A stretch of 16,561 nucleotides of DNA from Anaerolineaceae bacterium (GCA_011620505.1 WOZA01000145.1:1-16561); one strand, 5' to 3'. Shown: positions 1-8,315, counted from the stretch's first letter. The notes: generated by a model from the letters alone, not told the origin. Numbers and translations are program-made.

Positions 1-2076
1 CGATGCCATGCCAATCAGCTTCATGAAAATCAGGGTTGATGGTCCGGCGACATCCTTCAGGGAATCGCCTACGGTGTCTCCAATCACAGCGGCGATGTGC
101 TCAGGAGTGCCGCGCATGTGTTTCATGTCTTCAATAGTCTTCTTGGCATTGTCGAACGCGGTCCCGGTGTTGTTGAAGAAAGGTCCCAGCAGTGCAGAAC
201 ACGCCACCGAACCGACCAACACAGCCCCCAATGCATTCATGCCAAAGGCAAACCCAACCGCGATTGGCACCAGGACGCTGATCGCGCTCGGCAGGATCAT
301 CTCCCGCAGTGCGTTGCGGGTGGCGATATCGACACAGTGAGAATAATCCGGTTTGGCTGTACCCTCGAGAATGTTCGGGTTCTTTACGAATTGGTCGCGG
401 ACTTCATCCACCATCTTTTCAGCAGTTTTTGCGGTTGAACCGATGACCAGCGAAGAGATGAGGAACGGCAGACAGACCCCAATGAACAGGAAACCGAGGT
501 TGAAAGGCGTGGTGACATCGATCGATTCGATGCCCGCGAGTCTGTAAAAGGTCAGGAAGATGACAAAGGCTGTAATGGTTCCAGAGATCATGGCATAGCC
601 TTTGGTGATAGCCTTCATCGTATTACCGACTGAATCGAGCTTGGAGAGCTTCTCAATAACAGGCCTGTCTGCTTGTGCCATCCCGGCTATCCCTGCAGCG
701 TTGTCTACGATCGGTCCAAAGGCATCCGCAGCCATGATGAAGGTGATCAGCAGGTCAGTTCCGATGTTAACCCCCACCAGCGCCAGAAGACTATTGCCTG
801 AAAATGAGTAAACGCCAATCACCACACCCATAAGGACGACCACCGGCAACACAGGGCTGCGCAAGCCGTAGGCAATCCCAGTAATCAGGTTCAAAGCGGC
901 ACCGCGCTTGGAGGCTTTGGCAATGTTTTTGACCGGTTTACCTTCCATGCCCGCATAGTAACGCGTGCTCAGAGAGGCGACTGTGGTGATTACCACGCCC
1001 AAAGTAGCAGCGATAGCAATAACCCAACTGTCCAGCAATAAAAGGGACATAATTATCGCACCGGCTATGCTAAAAATAGAACTTACAAGCAATCCAATAT
1101 TGAACTGCGTGGATGGAGACATGCCAGGTTTCCACTCCCGGGTGGCGAAAATGCCGATGGCAGAGGCGAATATACCCACACTCTGCATCAGGAACGGGAA
1201 GAAGATGCCGTTCTGTCCATAAATTGAAGCTAAGGCGACCGCTACGATGGAACCTGTGACCAGGTCGTCACTGAAAGTCTGGAAGAGGTCCGCTCCGCGT
1301 CCCGCGCAGTCGCCCACATTGTCCCCCACCAGATCCGCGATAACTGCCGCGTTACGAGGATCATCCTCAGGGATATTTTCTTCGATCTTGCCCACCAGGT
1401 CCGCGCCGATATCCGCTGATTTTGTAAAAATTCCACCACCAATCTGAGCAAATAGGGCTGCCAGACCGCCGCCAAATGCAAAACCAACCAGTGCGTTAGG
1501 ATCTTTGAAGATGCTAAACAACACGGAAAGCACAATCAGGCTCAAGCCAGTGATGCAAAAACCCATAACTGAACCGCCAAACAGGGCCACACGGAAGGGA
1601 CTTTGCTTCCCCTCATTGGCGATATCTGCCGTCTGCAGGTTTGTCCGCACACTCACACTCATACCGATATAGGACGCCAACAAAGAGGTCAGGACGCCGC
1701 AAACTGCGGTAACTGCTACTTTCCAGTCCAGGATCCAATACAACAAAGCCGCAAAGAATGGCGTCACCATTAAAATTGTCCTGATTTGCCGCCTGAGGTA
1801 AGTGCGCGCGCCATTACGGATATCACTCGCCGGGCCAACCATAGTTTCGGACTGCACCGGGCGGAGTGTGATGCGCAAGATGAAATACCCCGCCAGCGCA
1901 ATACCCATCAACCCTGCCACCATGGAGACAGCATAGAGTTGCATATCCAATGTAAGCATGAGCACAATGCTCGCGATGAGTACGCCGACCCCTAAAACAA
2001 ACCAGCGGTTGCGCAGGACTCTGATTGTTTGGTTGCTATTGGGGGTTGGGTTTACAGCAGGATTCGTTGACGACAT
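1..2076 (-). CDS. hppA: Membrane-bound proton-translocating pyrophosphatase (K+-independent type), C-terminus outside window
   Basis: An integral-membrane H+-PPase couples hydrolysis of cytoplasmic pyrophosphate to proton export. The frame is open from the ATG at 2076 to the window edge (692 codons); only the extreme C-terminus is missing. Family signatures are visible: GGGIFTKSADIGADLVGK (213-230), EDDPRN (237-242), GDNVGDCAGRGADLF (251-265), GTAFDNAKK (638-646) and GDTVGDSLKD (666-675). These hold the acidic and lysine residues that bind Mg-PPi. The stretch GNTMKAITKG (484-493) has Lys488 and Thr491 where K+-dependent enzymes have Ala and Gly/Ala, so I infer a K+-independent H+ pump. An in-frame TAA lies four codons upstream, so the ATG at 2076 is the first possible start; it precedes the first helix. 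A GGAAAGG sits about 13 bases upstream, a loose ribosome site. It is separated from prmA by about 570 bases, so it is probably its own transcript. Confidence 0.95.
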   Translation of the reverse strand, partial: MSSTNPAVNPTPNSNQTIRVLRNRWFVLGVGVLIASIVLMLTLDMQLYAVSMVAGLMGIALAGYFILRITLRPVQSETMVGPASDIRNGARTYLRRQIRTILMVTPFFAALLYWILDWKVAVTAVCGVLTSLLASYIGMSVSVRTNLQTADIANEGKQSPFRVALFGGSVMGFCITGLSLIVLSVLFSIFKDPNALVGFAFGGGLAALFAQIGGGIFTKSADIGADLVGKIEENIPEDDPRNAAVIADLVGDNVGDCAGRGADLFQTFSDDLVTGSIVAVALASIYGQNGIFFPFLMQSVGIFASAIGIFATREWKPGMSPSTQFNIGLLVSSIFSIAGAIIMSLLLLDSWVIAIAATLGVVITTVASLSTRYYAGMEGKPVKNIAKASKRGAALNLITGIAYGLRSPVLPVVVLMGVVIGVYSFSGNSLLALVGVNIGTDLLITFIMAADAFGPIVDNAAGIAGMAQADRPVIEKLSKLDSVGNTMKAITKGYAMISGTITAFVIFLTFYRLAGIESIDVTTPFNLGFLFIGVCLPFLISSLVIGSTAKTAEKMVDEVRDQFVKNPNILEGTAKPDYSHCVDIATRNALREMILPSAISVLVPIAVGFAFGMNALGAVLVGSVACSALLGPFFNNTGTAFDNAKKTIEDMKHMRGTPEHIAAVIGDTVGDSLKDVAGPSTLIFMKLIGMAS

Positions 2077-2148
2077 TGATGACCATTAACCTTTCCGGAT
2101 TAAATCCTTCATAAAAAATTTGTAAAATGAATAATAAATTGTTTGATG

Positions 2149-2167
2149 GGGCAGGAAATGCTTGCCC
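2149..2167. repeat. Short inverted repeat in the hppA leader region
   Basis: Seven-base arms (GGGCAGG and CTTGCCC, one G-T pair) flank a five-base loop. No T-run follows on either strand, so it is not a standard terminator. It may be a leader hairpin of hppA mRNA or chance. Confidence 0.35.
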
Positions 2168-2197
2168 TGATTACTCCCATCCATGTTTCAGCGGTAA

Positions 2198-2203
2198 ATT
2201 ATA
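2198..2203 (-). promoter_or_regulatory. Possible -10 element for hppA
   Basis: On the minus strand a perfect TATAAT lies about 120 bases upstream of the hppA ATG. No convincing -35 box sits 16-18 bases further up, so this is only a candidate. It would give a leader of roughly 110 bases containing the hairpin at 2149-2167. Confidence 0.3.
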
Positions 2204-2646
2204 CAACTATTGTTCAGACCAGTGAGAAAAGATGGAGAAGTCATTTCAGGACTAACTCAGGAAGATAAGCAGGGTTTAGAACTGAAAATCGTGATTAACG
2301 GGTCTGTTTGTAATCAGAAAAGTATTGAAAAAATCCGTCTACATAAAGGGCTCCAGCACTCAAAAAATACACGGAACGCGACACAACCCTCTAATTTTTC
2401 CGTTTGCTACTGCGCTTTTTCACTTTATTGGGAGGATCGATCAATATTTCTAATCCGTACATCGCCAGAGAAGGCCCATCGGGTTAAACAAGTTCATTTC
2501 TGAGCACTCGAACTGACCTGGAGTTTTGACTATGGTGCCAAAACCAGCAACCGCGGCGATCTGACCTTGCAGTGAAATGAAAAGGATATTTAATACACTT
2601 GTTGCGTTCTATCTCCCCACTAATACCGCAAACTGTGTCCTGAAGA

Positions 2647-3582
2647 TTAAGCTGCTTTATGAAGAACGAGAACGACCCAATCTTCCTGGTGAAGGGTTTC
2701 GCGCAGGGTCATGCCCAGGCTACGGGCAAGATCTGCCAGATCCTGCGCCTGGTGCTCGAGGATACCGCCGAGAAAGAGCAAGCCAGTTGGGCTGACCAGA
2801 TCCGTCAATCCGGTGGATAACATATTTGCCAGAATCGGTGAGAGGATGTTGGCGATGACGCGTGGAGCTTGGTTGAGCCCATCCTTTCGATTGAGCACGT
2901 CGGTATGCGTTCCGACTTCGAACACAATTTTGTCCCCCACGCCATTCAGGGCGGCATTGTTGATGGCTGAGGGGATCGCCTCAGGGTCGTTATCCACGCC
3001 CAAAATGCGGTTGGCTCCGAGTTTGGCGGCTTCAATAGATAGAATGCCACTGCCGGTGCCGATATCAATCACATCCATTTCCTTGACGCCATATTTTTCG
3101 AGGGCAAGCATGCAAAGTTGGGTGGAGGGGTGCGTACCAGTGCCGAATGCCATATCGGGTGAGATAATGATCGGAATGCGGCCTTCAGCCAAAGCAGGGT
3201 CCACCCAGGCTGGCAGGACGATCAGGTTGCGACCGATTTTGAGCGGCTTATAGTTGGCTTTCCAGGCTTCCATCCAATTTTGGTCGAGGATAAGCTTATA
3301 TTCGATGGGACCAAGCGGGACAATTTGAGACATATGCCAGATCGCTTCTTCAAGCTGGCGTCGGAAGGCATCAGATTGCTCATCCTGGGGAAAATAGGCG
3401 ACGACCTGCATGTCACCCGTGGGAACTTCTTCGTGACCGATCGCATCGAAGTGGGTGACGCTGTTAATCACAACCCCGTCGGGGGAAAAGCGGGAGAAAA
3501 CCTCGGCGACGGCTTCAGCTAATTCTCCACTACAAACGATTGAGGTTTCAAGCCAGGCATAAGGTTTATCCACCGAAGGCAT
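2647..3582 (-). CDS. prmA: Ribosomal protein L11 methyltransferase
   Basis: PrmA is a cytoplasmic SAM-dependent enzyme that trimethylates amino groups of ribosomal protein L11. The protein (311 residues, normal for the family) has the expected order: an N-terminal L11-recognition domain, the linker NWMEAWKANYKPLKIG (102-117), MAFGTGTHPST (144-154), SAM motif I DIGTGSGILSIEAAKLGA (173-190), the acidic Asp197 after strand 2, and ANILSP (244-249). It is the last gene of the hrcA operon and overlaps the dnaJ 3' end by 17 bases, which suggests translational coupling. The ATG at 3582 has AAAGG directly against it with no spacer. A GTG three codons in (3573) has AAAGGA about 8 bases upstream and could be the real start (308 residues). 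Identity is secure; the exact start is not. Confidence 0.95.
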   Translation of the reverse strand: MPSVDKPYAWLETSIVCSGELAEAVAEVFSRFSPDGVVINSVTHFDAIGHEEVPTGDMQVVAYFPQDEQSDAFRRQLEEAIWHMSQIVPLGPIEYKLILDQNWMEAWKANYKPLKIGRNLIVLPAWVDPALAEGRIPIIISPDMAFGTGTHPSTQLCMLALEKYGVKEMDVIDIGTGSGILSIEAAKLGANRILGVDNDPEAIPSAINNAALNGVGDKIVFEVGTHTDVLNRKDGLNQAPRVIANILSPILANMLSTGLTDLVSPTGLLFLGGILEHQAQDLADLARSLGMTLRETLHQEDWVVLVLHKAA

Positions 3583-4693
3583 CCTTTAGTTTGTCGAAGA
3601 AACTGCGCTCCTGGATCTTAATATCCGTGCCCATGGTTTTACCCAGGGTCTTGAGCAACTCTTCCTGTTGATCAGTCAGCGAGGTTGGGATTTGAACGTT
3701 AACAGTTACCAACTGATTCCCGCGGTCGGTTCTCTGAAGGATGGGAACGCCTTTATCCTTGAGACGAAAAACTCGCCCAGGCTGAGTGCCTGGCGGGATG
3801 CGTAGTTTAACGTCGCCGTCGAGGGTGGGGATGGTGATTTCATCTCCCAGTGCTGCCTGCGCCATGTTGATATCGATATCGAGCAAAATGTCGTTGCCAT
3901 TCCTCCGGAAGAATTTGTGCGGAGCGACTTCAATTTCGATGTAAAAATTACCGTTTGGACCGCCATTGGCACCCGGCTGACCTTCGCCCATCAGGCGGAC
4001 CTGGTTGCCGTTGTCGATGCCGGCGGGAATGTTGACCTTTTTCCGGGTGGTTCTACGTTCAAGCCCTGTGCCGTGGCAGTTAGGGCAAGGTTTTTCAATC
4101 ATTTCACCGCGACCACCACAGGTCGGGCAGGTGACAACCTGAACCATTTGTCCCAGGAAGGTTTGCTGCACCTGGCGAACTTCACCGGTGCCCTTACAGG
4201 TACGGCAGGTAACCGGTCTGGAGCCTGGTTCCGCACCTGTGCCGGAACAAACAGAGCACTTTTCGTTGCGGGTGATCTCGATTTCTTTTTCCGCACCAAA
4301 AACCGCTTCTTCAAAGGTCAGTTTGAGGCGTGTGCTAAGGTCAGCCCCACGGCGGGGCGCATTGCGACTGCGGCGCGAAGATCCCCCAAAACCGCCAAAC
4401 CCACCCAGACCGAAGAGGTCAAAAAGATCCGAGAGGTCCATGCTGGAATAGTCGGGCATGCCGTTGGTGTTGACGCCCTGGAATCCGTAGCGATCATAAG
4501 CAGCGCGTTTATCGGGGTCGCTCAGGACGCCGTAAGCTTCATTGATCTCTTTGAATTTTTCTTCGGCATCATCGGCACTATTGACATCAGGGTGATACTT
4601 TCGCGCCAAATTGCGGAACGCATTCTTAATATCATCCGCGCTGGCAGAACGGGGTACACCCAAAACTTCGTAATAATCTCGTTTGTTTGTCAT
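3566..4693 (-). CDS. dnaJ: Chaperone DnaJ (Hsp40, type I)
   Basis: DnaJ is the cytoplasmic co-chaperone that delivers unfolded clients to DnaK and stimulates its ATPase. The 375-residue protein is complete and full length. It has a J-domain at 1-70 with the HPD motif at 34-36, a short Gly/Phe region at about 80-115, and four CxxCxGxG zinc repeats with cysteines at 146/149, 163/166, 189/192 and 203/206. A C-terminal substrate-binding and dimerisation region follows. It lies 63 bases after dnaK, a gap filled mostly by a strong hairpin. The sequence just before the ATG (AATAGAGA) is a poor Shine-Dalgarno match. The 3' end overlaps prmA. Confidence 0.98.
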   Translation of the reverse strand: MTNKRDYYEVLGVPRSASADDIKNAFRNLARKYHPDVNSADDAEEKFKEINEAYGVLSDPDKRAAYDRYGFQGVNTNGMPDYSSMDLSDLFDLFGLGGFGGFGGSSRRSRNAPRRGADLSTRLKLTFEEAVFGAEKEIEITRNEKCSVCSGTGAEPGSRPVTCRTCKGTGEVRQVQQTFLGQMVQVVTCPTCGGRGEMIEKPCPNCHGTGLERRTTRKKVNIPAGIDNGNQVRLMGEGQPGANGGPNGNFYIEIEVAPHKFFRRNGNDILLDIDINMAQAALGDEITIPTLDGDVKLRIPPGTQPGRVFRLKDKGVPILQRTDRGNQLVTVNVQIPTSLTDQQEELLKTLGKTMGTDIKIQERSFFDKLKDAFGG

Positions 4694-4708
4694 TCTCTAT
4701 TTAGACCA

Positions 4709-4738
4709 CATCCCTGGCAGGGAAACCTGCCAGGGATG
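4709..4738. repeat. Perfect 13-bp hairpin between dnaK and dnaJ
   Basis: Arms 4709-4721 and 4726-4738 (CATCCCTGGCAGG and its exact complement) enclose a 4-base loop. On the transcribed minus strand the hairpin begins about 18 bases after the dnaK stop and ends 15 bases before the dnaJ ATG. No T-run follows it, so it is unlikely to be an efficient intrinsic terminator. An mRNA stability or processing element that sets the dnaK:dnaJ ratio is an inference. Confidence 0.85.
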
Positions 4739-4756
4739 AATTTTATACTGTTTTAA

Positions 4757-6658
4757 CTAATCTGCGTGATGAAACTCGCCGTCAACCACATCACCGTCGT
4801 CATCAGGAGTTTGACCCTGATCGGTCTGGGTTTGGTCCGGGGTTTCGGACTGGGTCTGGGTGTAGGCAGCCTGCCCAACTTCCTGGAGGACCTTCATGAG
4901 CTCTTCCACGGAGCTGTTGATCGCGTTGGAGTCGTCCTGATCGCGCACAGAGCGAACATTGGCGATGGCATCCTCAACGCGGGATTTCAAGTCCGCAGGT
5001 ACTTTCTCGCCCAGATCTGAGAGCGTTTTTTCTGAGCTGTAAACTGCATTGTCAGCCGTGTTGCGGGCTTCAATCAACTCGCGGCGTTTGCGGTCTTCTT
5101 CGGCATGAATTTCGGCATCCTTGCGCATCTGTTCAACCTCAGACTCGCTCAAGCCGGAAGAAGCCGTGATGGTGATGTTCTGCTGGCGGCTGGTGGCTTT
5201 GTCTTTGGCGGTGACTTCCAAAATACCATTAGCGTTGATGTCGAAAGTGACTTCAATCTGCGGAACGCCGCGCGGCGCCGGCGGAATGCCATCGAGGGTG
5301 AACTTTCCGAGAGACTTATTGTCTGCAGCCATCGGACGTTCGCCCTGCAGCACGTGGATCTCCACCTGGGTCTGGCTGTCGGAAGCGGTTGAAAAGACCT
5401 GGCTTTCACGCGTGGGGATGGTGGTGTTGCGTTTGATCAGGGGTGTGGCAATCCCGCCCAGAGTCTCGATGGAGAGAGACAGAGGCGTGACGTCAAGCAG
5501 AAGGATGTCTTTGACCTCGCCGCCAAGCACACCTGCCTGGATGGCAGCGCCGATCGCCACGACTTCGTCGGGATTGACGCCTTTGTGGGGCTCTTTATCG
5601 AAGAACTTGCGTACAGCGTCCTGTACGGCGGGCATGCGGGTCATGCCGCCAACCATGACCACCTCGTCGATATCGGATGGTTTGAGGTTGGCATCGTTCA
5701 GCGCTTGCTCCACAGGTTTCATGGTGCGCTGGACGAATTCGTCAGTCAGCTGCTCCAGTTTTGAGCGCGTGAGCGTGGTAACGAGATGTTTGGGTCCGGA
5801 TGCGTCAGCGGTGATGTACGGCAGGTTGATTTCAGCCTGCATGGTAGTGGAAAGTTCGATTTTCACCCGCTCAGCAGCTTCCTTCAGGCGCTGCAATGCC
5901 TGGCGATCCTCGCGCAGGTTGATGCCATTCTCGCGTTTGAACTCATCCGCGAGCCAGTCGATGATGCGCTGATCAAAGTCATCGCCGCCAAGGAAGGTAT
6001 CCCCGGAGGTGGATTTCACCTGGAAGACGCCGTCTCCAACTTCGAGAATGGAAATATCGAAGGTGCCGCCGCCAAGATCATAAACGGCGATGGTTTCGTT
6101 CTTTTCTTTTTTGTCGAGCCCGTAAGCCAGGGAGGAGGCGGTGGGTTCGTTGATGATGCGCAGCACTTCGAGACCGGCGATCTTGCCAGCATCTTTTGTG
6201 GCATTGCGCTGAGTGTCGTTGAAATACGCCGGCACCGTAATGACTGCCTGGGTGACAGGTTCACCGAGGTAGGCTTCAGCGTCGCGTTTGATTTTGCCCA
6301 GGATCATGGCGGAAATTTCAGGAGCAGAATAGTCTTTGCCGCCCATCACCACGCGCAGGTCGCCATTGGGCGCCTTGTTGATCTGATACGGCACGCGGCT
6401 TTTGGCACGCTGGACTTCGGGGTCATCAGCCCGGCGACCCATGAAACGCTTGATCGAGAAGATCGTGTTTTCAGGGTTAATGATCGCCTGATTGCGGGCA
6501 ACACGCCCAACCAAACGTTCATTGTTTTTATTGACTGCCACGACGGACGGCACCAGGCGTTCACCTTCAGCAGAAGGAATGACGACAGGCTCACCGCCCA
6601 TCATGACGGCTGCGACTGAGTTTGTAGTTCCGAGATCAATACCAATAATTTTTCCCAT
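4757..6658 (-). CDS. dnaK: Chaperone DnaK (Hsp70)
   Basis: DnaK is the ATP-driven Hsp70 of the cytoplasm, working with DnaJ and GrpE. The protein is 633 residues and full length. The nucleotide-binding domain (1 to about 385) carries IDLGTTNS (7-14), the phosphate-2 motif YDLGGGTFD (193-201) and VVMVGGMTRMPAV (333-345). The linker LLLDVTPLSL (387-396) leads to the substrate domain (GKFTLDGIPPAPRG, 451-464), and the end is DGDVVDGEFHHAD, where most relatives stop soon after VV(D/E)AEF. Residues 78-102 hold the N-terminal insert found in diderm DnaKs and absent from Firmicutes homologues. The tail at 600-621 is rich in Gln, Thr and Asp. The ATG at 6658 has AGGAG 5 bases upstream, and grpE ends 8 bases before it. 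Confidence 0.99.
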   Translation of the reverse strand: MGKIIGIDLGTTNSVAAVMMGGEPVVIPSAEGERLVPSVVAVNKNNERLVGRVARNQAIINPENTIFSIKRFMGRRADDPEVQRAKSRVPYQINKAPNGDLRVVMGGKDYSAPEISAMILGKIKRDAEAYLGEPVTQAVITVPAYFNDTQRNATKDAGKIAGLEVLRIINEPTASSLAYGLDKKEKNETIAVYDLGGGTFDISILEVGDGVFQVKSTSGDTFLGGDDFDQRIIDWLADEFKRENGINLREDRQALQRLKEAAERVKIELSTTMQAEINLPYITADASGPKHLVTTLTRSKLEQLTDEFVQRTMKPVEQALNDANLKPSDIDEVVMVGGMTRMPAVQDAVRKFFDKEPHKGVNPDEVVAIGAAIQAGVLGGEVKDILLLDVTPLSLSIETLGGIATPLIKRNTTIPTRESQVFSTASDSQTQVEIHVLQGERPMAADNKSLGKFTLDGIPPAPRGVPQIEVTFDINANGILEVTAKDKATSRQQNITITASSGLSESEVEQMRKDAEIHAEEDRKRRELIEARNTADNAVYSSEKTLSDLGEKVPADLKSRVEDAIANVRSVRDQDDSNAINSSVEELMKVLQEVGQAAYTQTQSETPDQTQTDQGQTPDDDGDVVDGEFHHAD

Positions 6659-6666
6659 GATTGCTC

Positions 6667-7191
6667 CTATTTTGCGACTCTGACCAGGGCGGGTCGGATG
6701 ACGCGATCTTTGATTTGATAACCGGTCTGGATGACTTCAATAATCTGTCCACTGGTATAAGTATCATTTTCTTCGTGTGTGACTGCTTCCTGCGTGTTGG
6801 GGTCAAACATGTCGCCGGGTTTAATATCCATGGGGCGAACATCTTTTGCTTCAAGGGATTTGAGTAATTTTTGCAGGATGAGCTCAATTCCCAGGATCCA
6901 GCTGGCGCACTCCGGGTCTTCCGGGCGGTGGCGGAGCGAACGCTCCAGGTCATCAGCAACTGGCAGGAAAAATTTAACGTGTTCCGCGAGCAAGCGGTCA
7001 GCATAACTGGCATTGTCCAGGTCGATGCGGCGTTTGTAGTTGGCAAAACTGGCCCGCTCTCGCTGGAGGCTGTCGAGGTAGTCCTCATTTTGCTTCCGCA
7101 GGTCTTCGTTTTCAGCCTTTAATGATGCCAGGTCTGGGGTTACTTCTTCTGGCAACAGAGTTTCGTTTTTGTTTTCAGTATCTTCAGTCAT
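6667..7191 (-). CDS. grpE: Nucleotide exchange factor GrpE
   Basis: GrpE releases ADP from DnaK. The 174-residue protein has an acidic N-terminus, a long heptad-bearing helix (about 20-65, with ANYKRR), a helical dimerisation part and the C-terminal beta domain (GDMFDPNTQEAVTHEE, then GYQIKDRVIRPALVRVAK), all typical of GrpE. I chose the ATG at 7191 (MTEDTENKNE) because AGGAAG lies 4-5 bases upstream. A longer frame reaching 7233 would overlap the end of hrcA and has no ribosome site. The gene sits 34 bases after hrcA and 8 bases before dnaK in the same operon. Confidence 0.97.
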   Translation of the reverse strand: MTEDTENKNETLLPEEVTPDLASLKAENEDLRKQNEDYLDSLQRERASFANYKRRIDLDNASYADRLLAEHVKFFLPVADDLERSLRHRPEDPECASWILGIELILQKLLKSLEAKDVRPMDIKPGDMFDPNTQEAVTHEENDTYTSGQIIEVIQTGYQIKDRVIRPALVRVAK

Positions 7192-7225
7192 TTTCTTCCT
7201 CGAATGTATTTCAGGGTGTATTGTT

Positions 7226-8260
7226 CTAATCAATCAACGTGTCGGTAATCAGGTCGGAGAGCAGATCCGCCACGAAATGGACAGCACTGATGGCATGACC
7301 ATAAGGCATCCGCATCGGACCGAGGATGCCAAGCATACCTGAAAGTTGGTCCTGGATGCCGTAGCGGGTCAGGATGACCGCGCAATCTCTCAGGTCCTGC
7401 CAGGTACCTTCCCCTCCGATCAGCACCTGCACACCACCAATATCCTCCGTCAGCACGGTGCGTGAGAACAAATCATTGAGCATGGGACGCTCTTCCAGGA
7501 GGCGCAGGGGTGAATGATCCTGGTTGGTTGCGGCGAACTCGGGCGTTGAGAGAACGTTCGATAAACCATCCAGGAAAAGTTCACCTGTGACAAGCTCTTC
7601 CGTGAGATGCATTTGATCGAGGATGGCAGCCAGTATTTGCTGAGTAAGGGGATCGGCACTGGCTTCAAGCGCTTCGATTTGGCGAACCGACTTATTTTCG
7701 AGATCCTGATTGAATTGATTTGCCATCCGCGAGAGAGATTCCTGGCTGTAAACCTCATCGAGAGCCAAAATCTGCTGACGGATCTCACCGCCCACGAGCA
7801 CCAGGACCATGAGCACCTGTGACCCTCGGGTGGAGATCAGTTCGATATGCTTGAAGGCGATTTTTTCAGAGTGTGGGGCTGTGACCAGCGAAACCGCCTG
7901 GCTTTGATTGGCCAGGACCGAGGCTGCCAGGGGCAGCCAGTGATCCAGACCGCGCCGCGATTGGTAGAACTGGTGGGTGATCGTGTTGCGTGTAGCGATC
8001 GGAAGAGCAGTTTGCTGCACCAGGTTGCTGACAAAAAAGCGATAGCCTTCTTCGGTGGGCACACGCCCTGCCGAAGTGTGGGGCTGACGGATGAGACCGA
8101 GCTCGGTGAGCGTGTTCATCTCGTTGCGCACCGTGGCGGAGCTAATCTGCAGGCCGTAATCTTCAATCAGAGTCTTGGACGCGACAGGTTGTGCCGTGCG
8201 GGTATGCTCGTGCACGATCAGGGACAGGATTATTTTTTGTCGCGAAGTCAGGTCAGTCAT
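7226..8260 (-). CDS. hrcA: Heat-inducible transcription repressor HrcA
   Basis: HrcA is a dimeric repressor that binds CIRCE operators and needs GroEL to stay active, so titration of chaperones by unfolded protein relieves repression. The 344-residue protein (normal length) has an N-terminal winged helix, with SATVRNEMNTLTELGLI (41-57) followed by the family signature SAGRVPTEEGYRFFV (63-77), and a GAF-like C-terminal dimerisation domain. I chose the ATG at 8260 because GAAGAGA lies just upstream. An ATG at 8272 in the same frame abuts the CIRCE element and lacks a ribosome site. As the first gene of the operon, behind its own operator, it is autoregulated. Confidence 0.96.
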   Translation of the reverse strand: MTDLTSRQKIILSLIVHEHTRTAQPVASKTLIEDYGLQISSATVRNEMNTLTELGLIRQPHTSAGRVPTEEGYRFFVSNLVQQTALPIATRNTITHQFYQSRRGLDHWLPLAASVLANQSQAVSLVTAPHSEKIAFKHIELISTRGSQVLMVLVLVGGEIRQQILALDEVYSQESLSRMANQFNQDLENKSVRQIEALEASADPLTQQILAAILDQMHLTEELVTGELFLDGLSNVLSTPEFAATNQDHSPLRLLEERPMLNDLFSRTVLTEDIGGVQVLIGGEGTWQDLRDCAVILTRYGIQDQLSGMLGILGPMRMPYGHAISAVHFVADLLSDLITDTLID

Positions 8261-8274
8261 GTTTCTCTTCATAA

Positions 8275-8301
8275 TTAGCACTCTCGATCGGAGAGTGCTA
8301 A
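8275..8301. promoter_or_regulatory. CIRCE operator (HrcA binding site)
   Basis: A perfect match to the consensus: TTAGCACTC, nine spacer bases, GAGTGCTAA. It lies 14 bases upstream of the hrcA ATG and just downstream of the predicted transcription start, where a bound repressor would block transcription. It controls hrcA-grpE-dnaK-dnaJ-prmA. Confidence 0.98.
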
Positions 8302-8315
8302 GATAGTTTTGATTA

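Larger units (their letters stand above)
2077..2646. other. Intergenic region between hppA and prmA, no confident gene
   Basis: About 570 bases, visibly richer in A+T than the flanking genes. A plus-strand frame at 2210-2503 starts with TTG and has no recognisable composition or ribosome site. On the minus strand, 2450-2608 is open and a second frame ends at the TAG at 2391-2393. Joined by one base near 2480 they would read as a protein tail ending in a basic run (KKRSSKRKN), which may be an eroded small gene. No tRNA, strong terminator or riboswitch was recognised. The prmA end lacks a clear intrinsic terminator; only a weak TTGCG/CGCAA pairing near 2603-2630 is seen. Confidence 0.5.

Noticed and set aside
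2210..2503. Plus-strand 97-codon frame in the hppA-prmA gap
   Set aside because: TTG start, no Shine-Dalgarno, no recognisable domain, AT-rich intergenic composition.
3917..4756. Plus-strand open frame of 279 codons opposite dnaJ
   Set aside because: It lies antisense to a full-length, unambiguous DnaJ and its translation has no family motif; it is a by-product of GC-biased codons.
5121..5972. Plus-strand open frame of 283 codons opposite dnaK
   Set aside because: Antisense to intact DnaK, Ser/Arg-rich shadow sequence, no ribosome site.
5786..6619. Plus-strand open frame of 277 codons opposite dnaK
   Set aside because: The translation mirrors conserved DnaK codons (HDGR..F style shadows). 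Long antisense frames over dnaK are a well-known artefact.
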